The notes beneath the pieces were generated by a model. That model saw only the letters and a list, made by a program, of their open reading frames with translations, had not been told where the DNA came from and made no database searches. Below are positions 8,734-17,421 of a stretch of 64,000 nt of DNA, piece after piece (within the stretch, counting starts at the first letter, position 1; each line of letters begins with the position of its first letter). Both the position numbers and the translations under genes were made by a program. The stretch is from Staphylococcus edaphicus (GTDB lineage Bacteria > Bacillota > Bacilli > Staphylococcales > Staphylococcaceae): assembly GCF_002614725.1 (NCBI RefSeq), contig NZ_MRZN01000003.1:62001-126000 (forward strand), in the 5' to 3' direction.

Positions 8734-9894
8734 TTAAGCGTTAAGCCCTTCTTTCTTCTCAACAGCTATACTAACAAATAAGAAAATGAGTCCGATGACT
8801 GTCAAGATAGGCGCAATGAGACTTAACGATGCTACAGGTAAATTTGTAACTACTACCCCACCGATAAAAGCTCCTAGTGCATTTCCTAAATTAAACGCTG
8901 ATTGGTTGAGCGTACTTGCAAGTGTTGGTGCATCTTGTGAAATTAAAGTACTCTTAAATTGTAATGATGGGCTCATACTAAATCCAATCAATCCAAAGAA
9001 GAAAATACCTGCAACCATTAATATACTATTCATTTGAACAAAGTATAATAAGATGAAATATAGAATAAACACACTGAATATGATTTGTAGTGCTTTGTTT
9101 AAATTCCAATCTGCGAGTTTGCCTCCAACTACATTACCAAGCGTAACCCCTATACCAAATATAATTAAAAGGTAGGATATTAAATTCTCTTGAACATTAG
9201 AGACATCAATTAAAACAGTTGAAATATATGTGAAATATGCAAAGACACTACTAAAACCAAACAATGTCACAGCAAGTGTCAGCCATAAACGTTTTTCTTT
9301 TAAAATCTTTAATTCGTTTAATACAGATGACTTCACTGTTTCACGTTGCATTGGTACAAAAATAATAATTCCAATAAGTGCAAGCGCGCCAATAATTGAA
9401 ATAATAATAAAAGTCATTGGCCAACCAAAATTTTGACCAATTAATGTCCCAAATGGCACACCTAAGATATTACTCATGCTTAACCCCATAAACATGAGTG
9501 CCATTGCACTGGCACGTTTCTCAGGTCTAACCATACTTGCTGCCAGTATAGAACCAATACCAAAGAAAGAACCATGTGCTAATGAAGTAATAATTCGACT
9601 TGTCATCATTAATCCATAATTAGGGCTAAATGAAGCTGTGAGATTTCCTAGGATAAATATTCCCATCAGTGCAAGTAATAAATATTTTCTATTCCATTTT
9701 ATAGTCAACATGACTATGATAGGTCCACCAATTGCAACACCTAATGCGTATCCAGTAATCAATTGTCCAGCTTGACTCACCGTTACGTCAAAATCCCGTG
9801 CAATATTAGGTAATAATCCCATGATAACAAACTCCGTCATACCAATGGCAAATGCGCCTATCGCAAGCATCCAGATAGCTATAGGGTATTTCAT
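8734..9894 (-). CDS. MFS efflux transporter, DHA1/AraJ type
   Basis: A 386-residue, 12-segment major facilitator. The N-terminal signature IGMTEFVIMGLLP is typical of the AraJ/YdhP/PbuE subgroup of drug:H+ antiporter family 1, and the motif C-like stretch GVPFGTLIGQNFGWPM is present. Members export nucleosides, arabinose or drugs; the substrate is not deducible. It has a strong ribosome site, TTGGAGGGG, and is monocistronic. It is not norA, which lacks this N-terminus. Confidence 0.85.
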   Translation of the reverse strand: MKYPIAIWMLAIGAFAIGMTEFVIMGLLPNIARDFDVTVSQAGQLITGYALGVAIGGPIIVMLTIKWNRKYLLLALMGIFILGNLTASFSPNYGLMMTSRIITSLAHGSFFGIGSILAASMVRPEKRASAMALMFMGLSMSNILGVPFGTLIGQNFGWPMTFIIISIIGALALIGIIIFVPMQRETVKSSVLNELKILKEKRLWLTLAVTLFGFSSVFAYFTYISTVLIDVSNVQENLISYLLIIFGIGVTLGNVVGGKLADWNLNKALQIIFSVFILYFILLYFVQMNSILMVAGIFFFGLIGFSMSPSLQFKSTLISQDAPTLASTLNQSAFNLGNALGAFIGGVVVTNLPVASLSLIAPILTVIGLIFLFVSIAVEKKEGLNA

Positions 9895-10053
9895 TACTGT
9901 TCCCCTCCAATTACGTATTTTTTAAACATGATTGTGATTATACTAAAATGCCGTTGCCTAAAACAAGGAGATTGCTTAAGTTTTTATCATTTTTTTATAT
10001 AAATACGCTTACATTAAAAAGAGGCACAGATTTATTGCCACAACAAAAAGAGT

Positions 10054-10113
10054 TGACTATTCACTTCAAAAACAACATCTGATGAATGCATTTTTTAAAA
10101 GTGTGAATAATCA
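10054..10113 (-). terminator. Terminator of the DUF456/MFS operon
   Basis: On the minus strand GTTGATTATTCAC pairs with GTGAATAGTCAAC (one G-U pair) and is followed by CTCTTTTTG. The loop is long (~33 bases). Confidence 0.7.
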
Positions 10114-10131
10114 ACCCACATAAAGAACTAT

Positions 10132-10620
10132 TTAGTTAATTAATAAAGCATCTACAAAGAACCAAATCACCATAATTACCATGATAGCAGCTTGCGCGAC
10201 AGTACTTGCTAGAAAAGCGATAACAGAACCGAAACTTGCTTTTAAAGCTTTAGATAAGTTAGGTTCTTGAATCATTTCCACTACAAGTACGGCAACAAAT
10301 GGAACGATTATAATTCCGAATGGTGGAAATACGAAGCAACCTACAATCACACCAATCAACGCGACAAGTTCACTTAATTTTGAACCACCAAATTTATTGA
10401 CAAAATATTTATTCATAATAAAATCAGCAACAAGAATAAATACTGTAAATAATATCATAGAAACATAAAATACCCACGATAAGTTCCCATTGTGAAAGCC
10501 AAATTGATAAATTAAAAAACCAACCCATAGCACTAATACTGAAGGAATAATTGGTTTAACCAACCCGATAAATGCTAAAACAAATGCTGCTATAATACAT
10601 AACCATAAAATAATTGTCAT
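10132..10620 (-). CDS. DUF456 family membrane protein
   Basis: A 162-residue membrane protein with four to five hydrophobic segments and the DUF456 pattern (GLVKPIIPSVLVLWVGFLIYQF near the N-terminus, GGSKL and FPPFGIIIVPF in the middle). No function is established. The start is six bases after the stop of the MFS gene, and its ribosome site TATGGAG lies in that gene's last codons, so the two form an operon. Confidence 0.8.
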   Translation of the reverse strand: MTIILWLCIIAAFVLAFIGLVKPIIPSVLVLWVGFLIYQFGFHNGNLSWVFYVSMILFTVFILVADFIMNKYFVNKFGGSKLSELVALIGVIVGCFVFPPFGIIIVPFVAVLVVEMIQEPNLSKALKASFGSVIAFLASTVAQAAIMVIMVIWFFVDALLIN

Positions 10621-10626
10621 TATTAT

Positions 10627-11835
10627 CTACTCCATACTTTCTTCTGTAAATTTTTGATCTTTAGTAAAGTAAATAAGTATCATACCTATAAATATTGACA
10701 CCGCTGAGACATAGAAGACATTACCTAAACCAACCCATTGACTCATAACGCCACCTAATAAATTACCACATAATTGACCTATAACCATTGCATTAGCAAA
10801 AAGTGTCGACGCGTATCCAGGAAAATCAGGTAATATATCTTGAAAATAACTGATACCCAGACCAAGTAAAATAGCTAAAAATATAGCTAAAAACACTTGC
10901 CCTACAAACATCATAACTAGGCTTTCAAATACTCCGATACTGAAATAAAATAATCCACCAAATAAACCGCCTAACATCAATAGTGTTCGCGTTGTTAACT
11001 TAGCAGATAATATGCCAAGAAGTACCATAAACGGCACTTCTAATGCTGCACACAAACTTGCCAGCCCACCTACAAAACCTTCAGGTTCATTTAAATATTT
11101 CGTAACAAACAATGGCATATTAAGTGTGTACATCCACTGTCCAATATGTAATAAAATAAACGCTAAAAATGGCACTAGCAAGACTTTGTCTCTTAACATA
11201 TTAGGTGCAGTAGCTTCAACATGATTTACATCTGAAACAGCGTGTACCGTTTTAATATCCTTAAAAAAGAATACTTGTAGCAAGAGTGTAAATATAATAA
11301 TAGTTACAGTGCCGCCAAACAGCCCTGCATAACCGTTTACATTTAATAACAAAGCACCTATTAAAGGACCAAATAGAAAGCCAAAAGAGAACATGGATCT
11401 CAAGACAGCATTCGCAAATTTAGCTTTATTTTTAGACGCGGAAGCATTAATAGATTCTCTTGCTGAGGCATACATCTGTGGCATTGCCGGTGCAAAACAA
11501 CCTTGAAAAATTGCATACATTGCTATAAAAATCCAAATTTCATGAATATAGAAATAAATAGAAAAACTAACTGCCCCCATAAATAATGCGGCGATGATAA
11601 TCAATTTTCTATTTATATTATGTGTATCCGAAAAACGTGCCACAATAGTATTAACAATAAATTGACTTATTGCTGCTAATGCTAATAATAAGCCATATTG
11701 ACTGGACGTCATTCCTAAATCATTTGTAGCAAATAATACTAAATAAGGTACTGTAATGGCAATTCCCATACCTAAGAGCATCATATTAATTACAAATAAT
11801 TTGTAATTCTTGATATGTAATAAGGCACTAAACAT
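10627..11835 (-). CDS. MFS transporter, sugar efflux (SET) type
   Basis: A 402-residue 12-segment MFS protein. The N-terminal region (FVINMMLLGMGIAITVPYLVLF) and the ARFSDTHNINRKLI cytoplasmic loop resemble the SetA/SotA sugar efflux transporter family, which exports sugars or IPTG-like glycosides. The real substrate is unknown. It is the first gene of an operon with the DUF456 gene and is preceded by AGAGG. The LysR-type regulator gene is immediately upstream on the same strand. Confidence 0.75.
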   Translation of the reverse strand: MFSALLHIKNYKLFVINMMLLGMGIAITVPYLVLFATNDLGMTSSQYGLLLALAAISQFIVNTIVARFSDTHNINRKLIIIAALFMGAVSFSIYFYIHEIWIFIAMYAIFQGCFAPAMPQMYASARESINASASKNKAKFANAVLRSMFSFGFLFGPLIGALLLNVNGYAGLFGGTVTIIIFTLLLQVFFFKDIKTVHAVSDVNHVEATAPNMLRDKVLLVPFLAFILLHIGQWMYTLNMPLFVTKYLNEPEGFVGGLASLCAALEVPFMVLLGILSAKLTTRTLLMLGGLFGGLFYFSIGVFESLVMMFVGQVFLAIFLAILLGLGISYFQDILPDFPGYASTLFANAMVIGQLCGNLLGGVMSQWVGLGNVFYVSAVSIFIGMILIYFTKDQKFTEESME

Positions 11836-11939
11836 ATAGGCAACCTCTATTCTATAAATAATATGTTCCTCTGTGTCATTGCATTAGCTTTACGCTAAAA
11901 ATGTTTCTATTTTGCAACAAAGTAAGATAGTGCATCACT

Positions 11940-12797
11940 TTAAGATTCGACATACTCCATCATTAAATTGATAAACGATTCTACTTGAGGTAATTGCAAC
12001 ATACTTGAATCGTAACTTAAAAATGTTGATCGAATCAGCGGTTTTTCATCTATATTGACTCGTTTAAACTCAAATAAATCACGGTCTAAATGTTTCATCA
12101 TAATTTCTGGCAAAATCGTTACACCGACCCCGTTCAACAGCATTTCTTTACAGGTCGCTACTTGGTCAACGGTTATCATCGCATGATAATCTTGTCCGAT
12201 TTGGCTACCGTACCATTCCTTAATCTGGTTTATATAAATCGGGTCTGCTTGAAATTCTATGAATGGCATCTTGTCCACTTCGTTATTACGATTTTTGGGA
12301 TGAATAAAGAAGTGTTCATCATTGAAAAGATGTGTATTGCTTAAATTCATCATTTTATTACCACGTATAATCATGACATGATAATCTCTATGATTGGCTT
12401 TAATCTGCTCACTTGAACCTACTTGAACTTGAATCTCTACATTTGGAAATTGTCGTGTATATAAGTTTAACACCTCAGGCAACAACGTTTGTCCAATTAA
12501 CGAAGAGCAACCGATGGATATTGTGCCATTAACTTCACCGATATGCGCTTGCATTTTATCTAAAAACAAACGTTCCCTATTAAGCATTTCTCTCGCATGC
12601 TCAATAATCATTGCACCTTCAGTTGTCGTAATCAGTTGTTTTTTAGTTCGGATAAACACATTGACACCAAACGCATTTTCAATTGCTTTTAAACGCTGTG
12701 TGACCGCAGGTTGAGAAATATATAATATTTCTGCTGCTTTTCTCAGTGTTTTAGTTTCATCAAGCGTGGTTAACAAGCGATAATCGTCAATCTTCAT
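11940..12797 (-). CDS. LysR family transcriptional regulator
   Basis: A 285-residue regulator. The N-terminal winged HTH covers residues 4-62 with RKAAEILYISQPAVTQRLKAIE; the C-terminal two-lobed effector domain follows, with the CysB-like pattern GTISIGCSSLIGQTLLPEVL. Effector and targets are unknown. The nearest candidate target is the MFS/DUF456 operon 105 bases downstream. The start follows AGGGGGA. Confidence 0.85.
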   Translation of the reverse strand: MKIDDYRLLTTLDETKTLRKAAEILYISQPAVTQRLKAIENAFGVNVFIRTKKQLITTTEGAMIIEHAREMLNRERLFLDKMQAHIGEVNGTISIGCSSLIGQTLLPEVLNLYTRQFPNVEIQVQVGSSEQIKANHRDYHVMIIRGNKMMNLSNTHLFNDEHFFIHPKNRNNEVDKMPFIEFQADPIYINQIKEWYGSQIGQDYHAMITVDQVATCKEMLLNGVGVTILPEIMMKHLDRDLFEFKRVNIDEKPLIRSTFLSYDSSMLQLPQVESFINLMMEYVES

Positions 12798-13158
12798 AAT
12801 TATCCCCCTATGTTTTAGTGCATTTTTCTGTGGTTGATTTCATTGTATCGTGATTACAATATGCCCGTACCGTAGTCACAAAGGCTCATACTAAAATGTT
12901 GATTTTTTCACAATATTCGATTACATAATTGAAACAAATGACCTATTTAGTACGTCATTATATAGTTCGCTATAAGCCATCCTTTAACATAAATAAAAGA
13001 CATTTAAAATATGCTTCAAAATGTCTTTTATTCTGTGCGCATGATTCACTATAACACGTTTCAACACTAACTTATATTATTGTTTTTAATAGTCTGAAAT
13101 CAGCTATATCTACATATCAATATGAATCTGAATTCGGTTATTGATGTTGGTCATATGG
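12798..13158. other. Intergenic region
   Basis: A 361-base gap. It holds a terminator-like inverted repeat at 12992-13031 (AATAAAAGACATTT with AAATGTCTTTTATT) that serves the minus-strand DUF402 gene. The rest is AT-rich sequence upstream of the LysR gene, with no coding signal visible. Confidence 0.6.
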
Positions 13159-13899
13159 TTAATCACTTTTCTTAAAAGATGATTTTTGAGCCCATTGTTC
13201 AAATGTACCTTTTTTATGTTGCGGTTGTTTTTCCGACTTATCATATTGTTCTTGTTTAGCATGTTTTTCATGTTTATGTGTTGCCTTGTGTTTATGTGCC
13301 TTCACTTTATGATCTTTTGGTTTATGGTGCGGTTGCGATTTTGATACATCATGCTTACTTTGTTTTGCTTTTTGTTTAATTTTATAAAAACAATACATAA
13401 TTTTATCTTGCATCGATTGAAAATCTGCATCAATTTTAATCATTAATTGATGCGCAATTACATATGCTTCATGATATTGCTTTCTTGTAATTTGACCTGA
13501 TTCTAAAGCGCGTTCCAAATCATCTTGATCTACAAGTTCATATTCACCATTAGGTAACGCAAGTACATCTAAACACAAATCGATTGTACGTGCATTTCCT
13601 TTCTGTGTAACATTTTTGATATTTATATCAAAATAATATTCCAACGGATTGCCCTTGTCATCTAACATCACTGTAATACTATAGCGCTTCTTCTCAGGTA
13701 AGATTTGTAACCACTGATAGTGATCATCAGCAACAATAATATTTTGACCAACAACTGAAACCTCTAATGGTTCGCGCACTTTATTCATTGTGACCAAACC
13801 AATAATACCCTTAAACTTATTATTGTTCACCTTAACTTCTGTATATTCTCTATCAATGATGCGACGCCAGTGACGCTTATCGATATATTTTACTTTCAC
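13159..13899 (-). CDS. DUF402 protein with His/Lys-rich tail
   Basis: A 246-residue protein. Residues ~1-160 match the DUF402/FomD-like fold that includes nucleoside tri/diphosphate phosphatases; the region HYQWLQILPEKKRYSITV and the Asp-rich YYFDINIKNV...LCLDVL carry the likely metal ligands. From ~180 on, the protein is a low-complexity tail very rich in His and Lys (many HK, HKHK and KPKDH units), as in metal- or nucleic-acid-binding tails. The GTG start (MKVKYIDKRHW) was chosen because AAGGAG lies nine bases before it; an in-frame TTG three codons upstream is too close. Function is inferred only. Confidence 0.75.
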   Translation of the reverse strand: MKVKYIDKRHWRRIIDREYTEVKVNNNKFKGIIGLVTMNKVREPLEVSVVGQNIIVADDHYQWLQILPEKKRYSITVMLDDKGNPLEYYFDINIKNVTQKGNARTIDLCLDVLALPNGEYELVDQDDLERALESGQITRKQYHEAYVIAHQLMIKIDADFQSMQDKIMYCFYKIKQKAKQSKHDVSKSQPHHKPKDHKVKAHKHKATHKHEKHAKQEQYDKSEKQPQHKKGTFEQWAQKSSFKKSD

Positions 13900-14074
13900 T
13901 GTCACCAACTCCTTAACATTATTATATAAAACTGACTTCCTTATGTCATCTCATGAATTATATTGGAAGCATTTTATTTGTATTTCGAAAATTTTGATTA
14001 TCATTATTGTACTATATTTCATAGAGTAAAAGCGAAATTGACAATTTTTGCGAAGTCTGGTAAATTTTATCTAT

Positions 14075-14089
14075 ATTTTTCTGAAAATT
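14075..14089. promoter_or_regulatory. Candidate CodY box
   Basis: ATTTTTCTGAAAATT matches the CodY consensus AATTTTCWGAAAATT at 14 of 15 positions. It ends 23 bases before the MetE-like start codon and just upstream of its AAAGGAG site, a position compatible with repression. Confidence 0.7.
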
Positions 14090-14112
14090 CTATAAACAAA
14101 GGAGTTATAACC

Positions 14113-15225
14113 ATGGCAGTTATTCAAAGACCATTTAGAGCCGATCACGTCGGTAGTTTATTGCGAACTGATCGCTTAAAACAAGCACGTCAAGATTATC
14201 AAAACAACGTCATTGATGCACAGGCTTTAAAAAACGTTGAAGATGAGGAAATTGAACACATCATTGAAAAACAACTTGAAGTAGGATTACATAGCATCAC
14301 TGATGGAGAATTTCGAAGAAGTTGGTGGCATTTCGATTTCCTAGAAAATTTAAATGGTGTAGAAGGTTATACCTCAGATCGTGGTTTAGAATTTGAAGGT
14401 GTTGAAACACGCAATCATAATGTCAAAATCGTCGATAAAGTGCAATTCAATCCGGAGCACCCTCACTTTGAACATTTCAAATTCTTACATGATAAAGTTG
14501 ATGGACGCGCAACATCTAAAGTGTCAATTCCAAGTCCGAATCAATTATTCCATCCAAATATTTTAAACGAAGCTATTTATCCGGATATTAAAGATTTTGC
14601 GCATGACGTTGCACAAGCCTATCATGAAAGTTTGCTTAAATTTTATGAATTAGGTGCACGTTACATCCAATTAGATGATGTTTATTGGGCAAACCTAACT
14701 TCGGGTACACAAAAAACGCGTGGTCGTGATCGTACAGAAAATGAAAAAGAAGCAGCACGTCATCTTGCATATCAAGTAGTTAATCAAGCAGTTCAAGATT
14801 TACCAGATGATTTATTAGTTACAACACATATCTGTCGTGGTAATTATCAATCTACTTGGGCCATTTCAGGAGGTTATGAACCTGTGGCACCGTATTTATT
14901 CAAAGAACAGTTAGGTGGATTTTTCTTAGAATACGATGATGAACGCTCTGGTGACTTCGAACCTTTGCGTTTCTTCCCTGAACATAGATCTGCCGCAGTA
15001 TTAGGTTTATTCACTTCAAAAAATGGTGAATTAGAAGATAAAACTACAATTCTCAAACGTATTAAAGAGGCAGAGCAATATATACCTTTAGATCAAATAT
15101 GTTTAAGCCCACAATGTGGCTTTGCTTCTACAGAAGAAGGCAATAAATTGACCGAAGAAGCACAATGGAGAAAATTATCTTATATTGTCGAAATTGCCAA
15201 TGAAGTATTTGGAACAGCTAAATAA
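14113..15225 (+). CDS. MetE C-terminal-like (YxjG/YxjH) methionine synthase homologue
   Basis: A 370-residue protein starting MAVIQRPFRADHVGS. It resembles the catalytic half of cobalamin-independent methionine synthase and the B. subtilis YxjG/YxjH proteins. The likely zinc ligands are visible: His and Cys in TTHICRGNY and Cys in LSPQCGF. The REDRRSW-like FRRSWWHFDF and YIQLDDVYWAN stretches are typical. ATG 14113 follows AAAGGAG; a longer open frame upstream is spurious. The reaction may be methyl transfer to homocysteine from an unidentified donor. A near-perfect CodY box precedes it, which fits amino-acid metabolism. Confidence 0.85.
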   Translation: MAVIQRPFRADHVGSLLRTDRLKQARQDYQNNVIDAQALKNVEDEEIEHIIEKQLEVGLHSITDGEFRRSWWHFDFLENLNGVEGYTSDRGLEFEGVETRNHNVKIVDKVQFNPEHPHFEHFKFLHDKVDGRATSKVSIPSPNQLFHPNILNEAIYPDIKDFAHDVAQAYHESLLKFYELGARYIQLDDVYWANLTSGTQKTRGRDRTENEKEAARHLAYQVVNQAVQDLPDDLLVTTHICRGNYQSTWAISGGYEPVAPYLFKEQLGGFFLEYDDERSGDFEPLRFFPEHRSAAVLGLFTSKNGELEDKTTILKRIKEAEQYIPLDQICLSPQCGFASTEEGNKLTEEAQWRKLSYIVEIANEVFGTAK

Positions 15226-15250
15226 TTTTTAACTGTTTTCATAATAAATT

Positions 15251-15287
15251 AGAGTCCGAGGCATTTATTTATGCCTCGGACTCTTAC
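15251..15287 (+). terminator. Strong intrinsic terminator
   Basis: A perfect 14-bp stem, AGAGTCCGAGGCAT / ATGCCTCGGACTCT, with a six-base loop (15265-15270), directly after the MetE-like gene. Confidence 0.85.
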
Positions 15288-15465
15288 ATTTAACAACATC
15301 ATGGCTTATCTATTTATGAAACTAGGTCATCCTTTTACAAACACGTTGACGCTTGTTTGCCTAACACAGCCTAGTGGAAGAACTTAGACATACACTATCA
15401 TCCAAATAATCATTGGCCAATGCTTCTTATATCTCAACTATTCTAAATTATAACAGAAATGATAA

Positions 15466-15969
15466 TTATTCATTATGTTCAATAGCATTGCTAGGTAAAG
15501 CATAGCGTTCATTTATCGTTATTAATTCTGGATAATGTTTGTTTAACCATTCTGTACTTAATAATTCAAAATGTTCAAATTCAAAGCCTGGTTGACACAT
15601 ACAGCCAACCAAAGCGTAATCATTTTCACCTTCTACTGTAGATGCAAATATAGTACCTTTAGGAACTACATATTGTAACACGTCACCTGCTTCAATATTT
15701 TTACCTATGGTCACCTTTTCATATCGGCCATTCGGATAAATCATATGAACCGTGAGTGAATCACCATCGTGGTGATACCATATTTCATCAGCATCTATAC
15801 GATGAAAATGTGAAATATTATGATACGTTAGCAAGAAATATATACTGGTATATGCCGCTCTATTCGTATCATTAACATTATGTCCCTTGATATGCTCTTT
15901 ATAATAACCACCTTCTGGATGCGGTTTTAATTCTAACTGTGATATCCAACGTTGTACTGATTGTTCCAT
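15466..15969 (-). CDS. Cupin family protein (DUF985)
   Basis: A 167-residue cupin of the DUF985 family. The typical N-terminus LELKPHPEGGYYKE and cupin segments (SIYFLL...SHFHRIDADEIWYHHDGDSL) are present, with His and Glu residues as possible metal ligands. No defined activity. Its start is one base past the end of yebC, so the two are co-transcribed. It ends near 15466 without a clear stem loop of its own. Confidence 0.85.
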   Translation of the reverse strand: MEQSVQRWISQLELKPHPEGGYYKEHIKGHNVNDTNRAAYTSIYFLLTYHNISHFHRIDADEIWYHHDGDSLTVHMIYPNGRYEKVTIGKNIEAGDVLQYVVPKGTIFASTVEGENDYALVGCMCQPGFEFEHFELLSTEWLNKHYPELITINERYALPSNAIEHNE

Positions 15970-15970
15970 A

Positions 15971-16687
15971 CTATTTCAAATCCACGTTATGGAATACATT
16001 TTGCACATCATCTAATTCTTCTAAAGCTTCTATTAAAATTTCAAAAGTTTCTTGATCTTCTGTAGATAGCTCAATATCAGTTTGAGGTAACATTTCAAAC
16101 TCAGCTACTTTAAAAGAATCAACGCCTGTTTCACGTAATGCGTCTTGGACCTGAGCAAATTGATCTGGCTCAGCATAGACAATTGTTAATCCATTTTCAT
16201 CTATAACATCTTTTACATCTATATCCTGTTCCATTAATGCTTCTAAAGTATCATCTGCTGATTTGTCCTCAATCCCAAAAACAGCTGTGTGTTCAAACAT
16301 ATACGCAACAGAACCAGACACACCCATGTTACCACCATTTTTCCCAAATGCTGCGCGAACATCTGATGCTGTTCTATTTACATTATCCGTCAGCGCGTCG
16401 ACAATAATCATTGAACCATTAGGTCCAAAGCCCTCATATCTTAGTTCATCATAATTTTCTTCACCAGAACCTTTTGCTTTTTCAATTGCTTTTTCAATAA
16501 TATGATTTGGCACTGAATATGTCTTCGCACGTTCTAGTGTCAAGCGTAGTGCTTGGTTTGATTCAGGATCTGGTTCACCTGACTTAGCAGCTACATAAAT
16601 TTCTTTTCCAAATTTGGCATAAATTCTACTCGTATTTTTATCTTTTTGGGCCTTTTTTTCCTTAATATTATTCCATTTACGTCCCAT
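15971..16687 (-). CDS. YebC/PmpR family regulator (TACO1-like)
   Basis: A 238-residue YebC-type protein. It has the start [30 protein letters not shown] and the central [23 protein letters not shown] signature (YEGxGPxG). These proteins are known as transcription regulators and recently as factors that relieve ribosome stalling at proline-rich stretches. A good GGAAG site precedes the ATG. It is the first gene of a two-gene operon with the cupin. Confidence 0.92.
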   Translation of the reverse strand: MGRKWNNIKEKKAQKDKNTSRIYAKFGKEIYVAAKSGEPDPESNQALRLTLERAKTYSVPNHIIEKAIEKAKGSGEENYDELRYEGFGPNGSMIIVDALTDNVNRTASDVRAAFGKNGGNMGVSGSVAYMFEHTAVFGIEDKSADDTLEALMEQDIDVKDVIDENGLTIVYAEPDQFAQVQDALRETGVDSFKVAEFEMLPQTDIELSTEDQETFEILIEALEELDDVQNVFHNVDLK

Positions 16688-16806
16688 ACTTCCATCTCAC
16701 TTTCTCGATAACTACATTAATTAACATGATATATTATACAATATTTTATCTTGAGAACATAGACGTAAGCCTATAATATACATTTCGCTATTGGTATTCA
16801 CTACAA

Positions 16807-16846
16807 AAATACAGATACACATGTGAAATGATATGTATCTGTATCT
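16807..16846 (-). terminator. Probable terminator of sarX
   Basis: ACAGATACACAT pairs with ATGTATCTGT with a small bulge, 50-90 bases downstream of the sarX stop. Confidence 0.6.
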
Positions 16847-16893
16847 TCATTAATATTCTGTTTTTACATAAAGGTTTTGTTTATAATGAATGA

Positions 16894-17250
16894 TTATTTT
16901 ACATATGCTTCAATATCATCAAGTAGTGTCTCATATTTATCAGCGTTGTCGTCATTCATAAATAAGTAGACTTTACGTTCATCTTCTGTTGAACGTATCT
17001 TACTTACTCTGTCTTGATCGATTAAGCGACGGATAGATGCAAGCACTTTAGTCCTACTCAACTCTAATTCCGTTGTTGCAATTTTTAAGAACGGCTGCAT
17101 TAACATGTTTTGTTTACTACAATTATTTTGGATAAGCTCTAAGATCGCTACATCATTCATTGTTAACTTGTAGTTTGCTTCAACGTAATGCATTACACTT
17201 TTATATTTTTTATAAACACTTAAAAAATGCGCTTTTTTCTCTTCATTCAT
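16894..17250 (-). CDS. sarX: SarX, SarA-family winged-helix regulator
   Basis: A 118-residue single-domain member of the SarA family. The RKVYLF/KIRSTEDER wing matches the conserved KxRSxxDERK pattern, and an LSRTKVLASIRRLI helix serves as recognition helix. In S. aureus SarX represses agr and affects biofilm and MgrA output. Its place between yebC and rbf matches S. aureus gene order, which supports the name. It has a strong GGAGGTG ribosome site. Confidence 0.88.
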   Translation of the reverse strand: MNEEKKAHFLSVYKKYKSVMHYVEANYKLTMNDVAILELIQNNCSKQNMLMQPFLKIATTELELSRTKVLASIRRLIDQDRVSKIRSTEDERKVYLFMNDDNADKYETLLDDIEAYVK

Positions 17251-17421
17251 TGTTGTTACACCTCCAAATGCTAATCAGCAATACAATCTAATTATCCATA
17301 AAATGTAAATACTTGTCCTTATCATTTGTAATTATAGGTTTGTCAAAATTGCGAACAATAACAAATTAAATTTTGCAACGCTTGTTTATTTATATAATTA
17401 AAAAGCATATAAACAAATCTA

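Noticed and set aside
13995..14009. Fur-box-like TGATTATCATTATTG upstream of the MetE-like gene
   Set aside because: Three of fifteen positions of the 7-1-7 palindrome fail, and AT-rich DNA yields such matches often; the CodY box is a better explanation.
13963..14112. N-terminal extension of the MetE-like protein by 50 codons
   Set aside because: It covers the CodY box and the AAAGGAG site, and the family starts at the AVIQRPFRADHVGS region.
15455..15471. Fur-box-like sequence TGATAATTATTCATTA
   Set aside because: It overlaps the 3' end of the cupin gene with no promoter for it to control, and only part of the palindrome matches.
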